Program-made: the position numbers and the translations under genes
The notes under the pieces: model-generated
Told to the model about the DNA's origin: nothing
What the model saw: the letters and a program-made list of their open reading frames with translations, nothing else
Database searches by the model: none
Shown: positions 51,701 to 61,348 of the stretch, piece after piece
How positions within the stretch are numbered: the first letter of the stretch is position 1
Layout: the number at the start of each line of letters is the position of its first letter
NCBI GenBank assembly: GCA_024345305.1
Contig: BRON01000004.1
Coordinates: 1,612,001 to 1,676,000 of the forward strand
Length of the DNA stretch: 64,000 nucleotides
Direction of reading: 5' to 3'
DNA from: Mrakia gelida
Lineage: Eukaryota; Basidiomycota; Tremellomycetes; Cystofilobasidiales; Mrakiaceae

Positions 51701-54700
51701 CTCAGCAGCTCGTCATTCGGACGATGCAGCGAGCCGTCGTCAACCAAGTCATCAGCGTCCTTCAAACCGCTCTCGACATCTCGACTCCCTCGATCAAGGA
51801 AGACGCTCCCGACATCCCCATCGAGCAGCAGCGACTCCTCTCGCCTCGGTCGGAGGACTTCCTCACGTCGGCGAACACTTGGTCGAAACCCTCGACGGAG
51901 GATCCAGCTCTCAGTCTCCTCATCCACGACACTTCGACAGCGATTCGGAACAAGATCAACGCCGTCAATCGAATGAGGAACACGATCGTCTACTCGGAAC
52001 GAGTTCGTCACGAGTGGGAGGACAAGGTCGAGAAGACGCTCGCTGCTCTTTCGGAGGAGAGCTCGAGCGAGTCGGGTTCGTCGCATGGGTCGATGTCGGA
52101 CGTTGGGGAAGGAGAAGGAGGAGTCAAAGCGAAGGAGGAAGCAGCAGAGTCACCTTCGGTAGAGAGGAGCTTCACGGAATCACCAGCTCCTCTCTCGACG
52201 ACCACCTCGATGGCCAGCACTCAGCCGTTCGAGACGTCCATCGTCTCCCTCTCCTCGTCCGCGGACTCTCCCTCGGAATCGTCGTCGCGCCCCATTCATG
52301 GCCTCATGGCTTCAGCCTCCATCACTTCCTCTACCCACTCCCACTCCCCTCCCATCGCTGGACCCTCGTCGAGACCTCGTCGGTTCAGTCGTCAAAAATC
52401 GAGCGACCTCGTCTTCCTCTCCACTCCTCCCCTCTCCCCTTCCCTCCACCCCGTCGACGGTTCCCCTCCCATCCGATCCCGCAAACCCTCCGTCGGTGGT
52501 CGTCCTTCCTTCGGATCGGAAGGTCCTCTCTCCCCTCGAATCCCTTCCACCGCTCCAGCGTCGAGATCCACGACCATCTCCATCAAGGACTTCGACATCC
52601 TCAAACCCATCAGCAAAGGAGCCTTCGGATCCGTCTACCTCGCTAAGAAGAACACCACCGGAGACTTCTTCGCCATCAAGGTGCTCAAGAAGGCGGATAT
52701 GATCTCCAAGAATCAGATCACCAACGTCAAGGCCGAGAGGAAGATCCTGATGAACCAAGCGGAGTCGCCTTACGTCGTGAGGCTGTTCTTCACGTTCCAG
52801 AACAAGCACTACCTGTTCCTCGTGATGGAGTACCTTCCTGGAGGAGACGTGGGAGCGCTGGTGAAGAAGTTGGGGACGCTGGATGAGAACTGGACGAAGA
52901 CGTACATCGCCGAGGTGGTGCTGGGGCTCGAGTCGCTGCATGATAAGGGGGTTGTTCATCGGTGAGTTGATCCCTCTCTCTGTGTGCTTTCTTTCGAAGG
53001 CTTCGAGAAGAAGACGCGTCGACTGACTTCTTCGCCTTCGTTCGTCTGCAGTGATCTCAAACCCGACAACCTCCTCATCGACGCGAAAGGTCACCTCAAG
53101 CTCACCGACTTCGGTCTCTCTCGAATCGGTCTCCTCGGTCGTCAAGCAGGAGGTTCTCGCTTCACCGCTCCTCGAGGGAAATCCTCCTCTCGGCCAAGTC
53201 ATCGTCCCTCGTCCTCTCGGAACCAATCGATGGACTCGTCGGTCGACTCGCCCATGTTCGCTCCTCAGTCCCTCCCTGGACTCAGCCAGTCGTACTTCAA
53301 CCATCTCACCGAACCCGAGAATCGACAGGCAGGAGGATCAGCGGACGAGTCGAGTGGATCGGAGAGTGTTTCGGGACTGTTCAAGACGAGACCCGCGACG
53401 ATCAGTCACGACGCGTCGTTCACTTCTTCGACGGGAGGAGCGAACAACCCGAGTCCCGAGAGCGGAACTCCTCCGGTTACCGAGACGCACAAGTTCGTTG
53501 GGACGGTGGATTACGTTGCTCCCGAGAGTATCCTTGGGTTGGGAGGAGACGATGCTGGAGTTGACTGGGTGAGTTTGCGTTTCGAGCTCTTTCTTTCCTT
53601 CCTTCTTTCGTCGACGCTGACCTCCTTTCCTCCCTTTTCATCATGCTCTTCTTTCCAGTGGGCTCTCGGAGTAGTCATGTACGAACTCCTCTACGGTTGC
53701 CCTCCCTTCAACGACGACACTCCCGAAAAGGTCTTCGACAACATCATCTCTCGTCGGATCCACTGGCCAGAGAACGACGAGGACCTCGAGGTTTCCGACG
53801 AGGCTCGAGATCTCATGGAACGACTCATGTGCACCAACCCCAACGATCGAATCGGAGCTCGAGGAGCGGACGAGATCAAGCGACATCCTTTCTTCGCCGA
53901 CATCAACTGGGAAACGATCTGCACCTCGGAAGCTTCGTTCGTTCCGATGGTCACCGAGGAGATCTCGACGGACTACTTCGACAACCGAGGGCTTGTAGAA
54001 CTTCCGGAGGGACTCATCGAACTACCGGAGGAGCTGGACGCGTCGAGTGCGGTTCCAGGACCTGTTGGGGAGAGTCCTTCGAGCGTCGACGATTTCGGGA
54101 CGTTCAACTTTAGGAACTTGTCGGCGAGTAAGGCGGCGAACGATCAGGTCGTCATGGACATGAGTAAGTCTTGCTTCCCTTCTTTTCTTTCTGGATCGTG
54201 CTGGAGAACAAGAACAGCTCCTGACTTCGACTCTTCGCGTTTTTACAGGAGCTCAAGCTCTCACCGCCGCGACGATGGCCCAACCGTTCGACATGCCTCC
54301 TCCCGTCGTCAATCTCCACGAACGGCGTCGAAGCATCGATATTCGGAAACGGAGTCGAGCTCCTCTCAGTCTTCAGGATCCCAAGGTTCGTCCTCTGCTC
54401 TCGTTTCTTTTCTTCTCGTCGCTCGTTCTCGCCGCTGACTCCTCGCCTTCCCTCCTCAGTCCTTCCTCATCAACCCTCCCTCTCCCGCTACCTCCTCCTC
54501 CTCCGGAACCTCGAGCAACCTCCCCGGTGGACTCGTCTGGCAGACCCACTCTCGTCGGACGAGCGAACTGGAACGACTTCAAGGCGAGAGCGATCTCACT
54601 CGTCGGACGAGTCTCCCAAGTCGACTTCGAGCAGCTTCCACGTCCCATGGATCGAGCGAACCTTCCCCTCTCGCCTTCTCCCCGGCGTCCTCGGTCTCTT

Positions 54701-55434
54701 CTCCGACTTCAGTCGAAGCTGGAAGTACTGGAAACACTCCTGGGGGTCATTCGAGAGTTCAGGTGCTGCTGGCTGAAGACAACCCGTCAGTCGCGATTCT
54801 TCTTCGTCTCCTGAATCGAATCTCGAACTGACCGCGTTTCCTCGCTCTCAGTGTCAGCATGAAGGTCGTCTACGGGATCCTCACCAAGCTCGGGATCGAG
54901 TGTGCCACGGTCTCGAACGGATCGGATGCGCTGGCAGTCGCGACGACTTGTGGTGAGTCCAAAACCTCGTTCGTTCATCTCAACCTTCGACTCGTCGCTC
55001 ACCCCCTCTTCGCTTTCGCCTCAGCCTTCGACGTCCTCTTCCTCGATCTTCGACTACCTCATCTCGATGGAGACCACATCGCGCGATACCTCAAGTCGGT
55101 TGCTGGTCCGAATTTCGTGAGTGCATCTTCGCTCTTCCTCGTTCGATCTTGACTTTCGCTGACTCCCTCCTCCCACTTCTCTTCTTCAGGAAACGCCGAG
55201 TTCGTATCTTCCTTCCTCCGTTCTCCCGTCATCACTTTACATCCCTTGCTAATCTCTGCTCCCTTCCTCTCTCTCTCTTCCACAGTCGTAGCCGTCACCG
55301 CTCTCTCCGAGGACGACGCGACCGTCTCCGAGGCTGGAACGCTCTTCTCGGCCGTCATCGCCAAACCCATCACCAAGGAGAACATGCTCGCCGTTCTTCT
55401 CAAGCTAGGGTTCAAGGTCGAGACATCAGCGTAG
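45755..55434 (+). CDS. RIM15: RIM15-type PAS/AGC kinase with C-terminal receiver domain
   Basis: A large (about 2,800 residues) kinase that in fungi governs entry into stationary phase downstream of TOR, PKA and the PHO cyclin kinase. About 1,600 disordered residues come first and include EWVDWLDEYKQFKEAKIR, a segment typical of Rim15. The PAS domain begins near VLELSLDGEFVEWINPAWRE. A C2HC finger follows: CRICERQVPAWYFEKHNETC. The kinase domain starts FDILKPISKGAFGSVYLAK, with AIKVLKKADM (ATP lysine), HRDLKPDNLLI, DFGLSRIG, a long insert of about 120 residues before FVGTVDYVAPESILG, and WALGVVMYELLYG. The extended activation loop is expected for Rim15/Greatwall kinases. A receiver domain ends the protein: VQVLLAEDNP, DVLFLDLRLPHLDG (phospho-acceptor Asp), VAVTALSEDD and AKPITKENM. 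A 10-nt exon (55190-55199) supplies ETP within the receiver. About 15 exons. Confidence 0.94.
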
Positions 55435-56121
55435 TCTACCTTTCCCTCCATCTGTTAAGGTAGCTCGTTCGGCGTCGAAGGCTCGCTCGACTTCTCCCCT
55501 CCTCTCTCTCTTTCTTTCTTTGCTTCTGCTTTCTTTTCTTGCTTTTGCCTTCTCACCTCCCCCTTCTCTCTCCTTCCCTTCCTCTCCCTTTTGTGCTCCT
55601 CTCTCTCTTCTTGTAACGCCCTTCAACGACCCCCCTTCGCTTTTTGCTCTCGTCCCTTTCTTTTTACGCTTCACGACCTCAGCTCCTCCCTTTACACTGC
55701 ATGGCTCCGTTTCTTCTTTCGTTTCCCCTCCCTCGTATCACACTACTCTTCTGTAGCTTCTAGTGGTGTCCGGCTGCTGCTCGCTTCCCCATTCTCTGTA
55801 GCCCTCGACGTCGTCGAAGCCTCGACGCGTTTCGAACTTCACGTCCTTGCCCCTTCGGCCGCTGCTCTCTCGCTTCTCGATCTCGGTTATTCTATACACT
55901 TGAGTTCTTGAGTTTGTTTGGCAGGTTCTCTCCTCTTCGCTGTTTCTGTTATACGATGGATCGATCCAGAATGTTGAGCGGACTGGAAAGAGCGAAGGCG
56001 AACGGCGGGAGACGTGCACGGCGAACTCGAACGCAGCGTAACTCGCAACTCTGCGCTGAGAGGTGTAGCGTGCGCGGAATTTCTCTCTTGGGTATAAGGC
56101 GACTAAGAAGAGACTGCCTTT
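55435..56121. other. RIM15 3' flank, no gene seen
   Basis: T-rich 3' UTR-like sequence follows the stop. Open frames on both strands lack splice support. The stretch ends at structured element copy B. Confidence 0.4.
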
Positions 56122-56347
56122 CAGGGACTTGGCTAGCCCATCGTGCAACACCTCGTCCCTTTCTCGGTCTTTCCGTTTCGTTTCGTTTCCTCTTCGGTCG
56201 CAGGGATGATCCTTAGTAGTCAGAATCGCAGGTTCAAATCCCTGCTATAGTGTATGGACATTAGGTTTTTGCTTCGCTTCTCGAGCGGCCGCCCAGCGAG
56301 TGGAGTTTCGCTCGCGACTGAACCAGCCATCTCGCTCGACGCGTCGA
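56122..56347 (+). repeat. Dispersed structured element, copy B (Pol III-like)
   Basis: The plus-strand partner of 8655-8890. In order: AGGGAC (56123-56128) can pair with GTCCCT (56155-56160). Next come CCCTTTCTCGGTCTTTCCGT and CTCTTCGGTCGCAGGGATGA, then AGAATCGCAGGTTCAA with a B-box GGTTCAAATCC (56231-56241). TATGGACATTAG is followed by a five-T run (56266-56270). The downstream block GACTGAACCAGCCATCTCGC is identical to copy A. Loops and spacers differ by small indels while stem and boxes are kept, which argues for selection. The T arm would have an 8-nt loop and no partner for the acceptor strand is visible, so a normal tRNA is unlikely. Confidence 0.6.
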
Positions 56348-56689
56348 CTGACGTCGCTCGGCTCGTCTGTTATTGTTCTCGCTCAACCAGGACGAGACTG
56401 TCTAGTCACATCCGACAAGCTCGCGGTTTCGCTTCCCTAGATCTGAGTAGACAGCCTGTGAGATGGCAGGCAGAGAGAGCGGCGAAGCGAAACGAATCGA
56501 CCGAGCTACGAAGGTCAAACGCGGATCGAAAGAACGGCATGATCATCGACGAGTGAGGCATAGCTGGCGTGAGACGAAAATGGTACGGGTTCGCGAGATG
56601 GTCCGAGTTTCTGTAGCAAGAGCGAAGGGAAGGTCAGTCAGATCCTCGTCGAGAAGACGTCGAAGCGAAGATGAGACGCGACTCACCCT
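56348..56689. other. 3' flank of the second F-box gene
   Basis: No supported gene. Weak further similarity to the flank of copy A may continue for some tens of bases. The rest is probably the 3' UTR of the minus-strand F-box gene. Confidence 0.35.
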
Positions 56690-57687
56690 TCACTCCTCCT
56701 CCAAAACTTCGAACCTGAGCTTCCCTTCCTCCTTCAACCTCACCACTCTCTCTTTTCCTATTTTCAAGACAGCTCCATCTTCCACCGTCCTGGCCGTCTG
56801 TCGTGCAGCTCTGACTACGCCCGTCCTGACCGCTCGACTCCCAACCAACAGCTCGGGCAACTTGTCGAGGATGAGGCTCCCCCAGAGGGCCATCCCTCTC
56901 ACGGTCTGCATCAATCTCTCCACCTCCTCCGGACTCGAAGGGCGTGGTAGAACTCGGAGGTCCTCGAAGGTGATCTGTAGCTTGTTGACGCTCGTGGAGA
57001 GGAACGACAGTGCGGACGACAAAGAGGTTCTTTCCGGACTCGCCTCGAGCCTGCAGTTGCGAAGGACGAGCTTGCAGAAGCAAGACCAGTTGACGTTCCG
57101 AGACGGCGGTCCCTCGACGAGTGAGCGGTGGTATGGAATGTGAATCTTTTGAAGGACGACAAGAGGGGGCGAGGAGAAGGTGGCCAACGAGGGGTTGAAG
57201 AGATACATAAGGAAGTCGGTGGGTTGACCGATCTCGGCGTGGAGCTCGTGCAGTTCCAAGGGCTGAGAGGAAGGGAGTCGGTCTGTCGAGAGTATGAGCG
57301 CTTGAGGAGGAGCTACGTGAAGGATGATACTGCAGGTTCGGATTCGATGGAGGGAGAGGAGACCTTCGACGAGGGATTGGGACGACTGTGGGAAGAAGGG
57401 GAGGGAGATCGATGAGCTTGACTTTTTGACCTTCGCAACCGGCCTGGCGAGACTAAACAGAAGACTGAACTCTCCTCCCTGGGGCAGAAGAGCTGTTCCA
57501 TCTTCTCGAACCCAACCAACTTGACGTCTCGGTAGAGGAGAGGGGAGGAGAGCTCGAGGAAGGCAAGGGAGACTCGGGAGATGTTGGCGAGCGAGGAAGG
57601 GTCGCAGAACTTGAGGATTTCGTTGTAGATTTCGAAGGGGAAGTTCTTGAGGAAGGGACTGACGAGGGGGAGGGCTGAGAGATTCAT
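56690..57687 (-). CDS. F-box-like protein
   Basis: The start is MNLSALPLVSPFLKNFPF, followed by EIYNEILKFCDPSSLANISR, VSLAFLELSSPLLYRDVKLV and EKMEQLFCPREES. This is the common layout of short fungal F-box proteins (P...EI...I....D..SL...S..S..F). The second part is one open frame: QSLVEGLLSLHRIRTCSIIL, APPQALILSTDRLPSSQPLE, then repeated leucine-rich-like segments to LRFEVLEEE. The two parts are in different phases. A 68-nt intron at 57386-57453 (weak donor GTCTCG, good acceptor CCCACAG) would join them, giving about 300 residues. A one-base loss in the T5 run at 57423-57427 is the alternative, which would make it a pseudogene. An upstream in-frame extension beyond 57687 has no clear ATG. 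Confidence 0.6.
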
Positions 57688-57958
57688 GTCTGCGACGTAT
57701 AGGAGTTGGACGGAAGGAAGGGATGCTGGTCGTTGAAGGAGCAGGAAGGACGAGCTCGAGCTCACCTTCTCCTCCTTCTCTCGCTTCGTCTTCCCTTCGC
57801 TCGTTCTTTTTTCAAGGTCTCACACGAACTCGATCAGATGTTTAAGAGAAGGCATGACATGTCATTGAACACGTTAAAGTTGAAGAAAGAGCAAAATACG
57901 AAGGGGCCGAGGGTCTAAAAAGGGTAGATGAAGAAGGACGAGAGTCGAGACGAGGGGT

Positions 57959-58728
<770 letters not shown>

Positions 58729-58913
58729 GGTAGTAGAGTTGAGGGGGAGAAGAGGAAAAAGAGGGGTAGTGGTGGTTGAAGGGAGAAGGAGTGTGGCGAC
58801 GAAGAGTCCTTTTCAGCCAAGTTTCGAAAAGAAAAACACGCTGAGGAGGAGATTCCCGTCGTCCCTAGGTAGGCCTTCTTTCCGCTCCTCGATATCGTTC
58901 ACTTTCCATGAGA

Positions 58914-58942
58914 TACGCGCCAAAATTTCAGAGGACGCGTCT
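58914..58942 (+). promoter_or_regulatory. MCB/E2F-like module, H3-proximal copy
   Basis: Begins TACGCGCCAAAATTT and ends GAGGACGCGTCT. It combines an E2F-like GCGCCAAA with an MCB ACGCGT 22 bp apart. The module recurs in the same orientation at 59102. Confidence 0.65.
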
Positions 58943-59101
58943 GATAGGTGCTTTAAGCCTCCTATAGCTTCTTTGCTCTAACGTTGCGTTGATGCCAGAG
59001 ATACAGCCCCTTATTTCTCTTGGTGATAAGGGAGGGGAGAGAGAGGAGAGAGGGGAGGGGAAGCTCTTTTCCTGTCTCTAGCGCCTTCGTTCGATGCATG
59101 T

Positions 59102-59130
59102 TACGCGTCAAATTTTGCGAGGACGCGTCT
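59102..59130 (+). promoter_or_regulatory. MCB/E2F-like module, H4-proximal copy
   Basis: Begins TACGCGTCAAATTTT and ends GAGGACGCGTCT, with MCB cores at both ends. It lies 188 bp from the first copy and about 240 bp before the H4 start codon. Confidence 0.65.
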
Positions 59131-59222
59131 ACATGATTATTCTAGAGACTCTTGTTTTCAGATAATCTATCACCGCATTAGTTGTTTTGATAGAGCGCAC
59201 TCTGCCCCCTCCCCTCAGATAG

Positions 59223-59928
<706 letters not shown>

Positions 59929-60356
59929 ATATCCTCTCGCTCTCTTCTTTCTCGTTCTCCCACCCACCCTTCTTTGTTAGGACGACTCGTTCGTTTCCTC
60001 TCGCTCTTGGTTGCTTCGCTTTTGATTTCTCTACCTCATCTTTTACGAATTCATGACGCTCATGTCTTCTCCCTCTCGATCATCGGTGCGCTGTCTTGAA
60101 AGAAACGAAAGAAGGACGAGCGAGAAGAGCTCGTTGAGTCCCGAGTGGAGTTGAGCTCGTCCGTCCCTCGTTCCCTCTCCCACCCAGCAAGCAAGAAGCT
60201 CACATCTTCGCTCGCACACACGACTCTCGCATCTACTCTCTCACGCCCCCGACTCACATTAGGCACGAAGCCCTCATCTCCATCGCAACAACTCCTCACT
60301 CGGACGACCTCTCCCCTCCTCTCATCCGAATCTCCCCTCCTCCTCCCTCAGCCCAT
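59929..60356. other. Convergent 3' ends of H4 and HIU hydrolase
   Basis: No gene is seen. It probably holds the 3' UTRs of both genes. I did not find the metazoan-type histone stem-loop. Confidence 0.4.
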
Positions 60357-61008
60357 CTAACTCCCCCTGTACGTCGTATAGCTACACGGACTGAGCAGCA
60401 GCGGGATATGGTAGTGTTCTTCTGGGTTGTCGTAGTTGAAGAGGATCTGTGCTCACGCACCAACGACGAGGGAGGGGAGGCGGTGAGCTCGACGTTCAAG
60501 CGATAAGCTCACACGAAACGAACGAAGGAGAGTTGGAGGAAACGAAAGGAGGGAAAGGCTACTCACCTCCACCTTAGGATAGAAAGTAGCGATCCCTCGT
60601 TCGGTGAAGTAGAGACCTGTCTCGAAGTTCATCTTGTAGATGCCTACGGGTAGAGGGGAGGCGGAGGGAGGGAGGAGGTCGGAGAGTCGGCCGTTGGAGT
60701 CGGTGGATCTGCCAGAGGAGACGAGCCAGCAAGAGGAGGAGAGCAGGGTCAGCTTGGACTCACTCGTGAGGACCCTATGTACGAGGAAGAGAGGGAGAAA
60801 GAGAGATGATGCTCACCCTGAAGCGAGGATCACGAACTTTCCATCTCCCGAGAGCTGTTCGAGAACGACTGGGACGCCTGACGCTGGCTTCCCGATTGTT
60901 GAGTCGAGCACTGAAGAGTGAAGGGTGGAGGTCAGTGAGAGCGTTTGAGTGGGAGGTAGGATGGGGGAGAAAGAGCTAACCGTGGCAGGTGATGGGTGAT
61001 TTCGACAT
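60357..61008 (-). CDS. 5-hydroxyisourate hydrolase (transthyretin-like)
   Basis: The enzyme opens 5-hydroxyisourate in the uricase pathway from urate to allantoin, often in peroxisomes. The spliced product is about 125 residues: MSKSPITCHVLDSTIGKPAS, GVPVVLEQLSGDGKFVILAS, STDSNGRLSDLL, GIYKMNFETGLYFTERGIAT, FYPKVEILFNYDNPEEHYHI, PLLLSPCSYTTYRGS. The CHVLD His, the Arg in SNGR, and the C-terminal HYHIPLLLSP...YRGS are the hallmark active-site elements that separate it from true transthyretins. A longer in-frame start at 61254 exists but adds a Ser-rich leader; the start used fits the family. Confidence 0.94.
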
Positions 61009-61348
61009 GGTCGTTGAGAGGGAGGAAGCGGAGGGAGGGTGAGCTCGAGCCCGACCCATTTCGGAGGCAGACGAGGCTCGATTTTCTTGTTCGGATGAAG
61101 TTTTTGTTGGGTCTGGGTCTCCTTTGGACTCGGAACTTTCGATCCGAGAGACGTAAAACATAGAAAGCACACGCGTCGCTAAGGAGAGGGCAGAGACGGC
61201 TCGGAGAAGAAAGGGACTCGAGATTTCGAGCTCACCACATTCGTTCCCTCCCAACTTCCTTCTTTTCCTCCTCTTTTCTCCCTTCGCCTTCCCTTCCTTC
61301 TCGTTCGAGCTGCGGCGGCAGTCCCCCTCGTCAGCCTCTCCCTGTTGA
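61009..61348. other. Divergent promoter of HIU hydrolase and proline-rich gene
   Basis: A 340-bp spacer between two divergent start codons with no gene seen. It is probably a shared promoter. A longer HIU hydrolase N-terminus would reach to 61254. Confidence 0.4.

Noticed and set aside
56190..56260. A tRNA at the B-box of copy B (and the matching site of copy A)
   Set aside because: The T arm would need an 8-nt loop or a mismatched stem. The acceptor strand has no partner upstream, and the anticodon arm is one base short and not conserved between copies.
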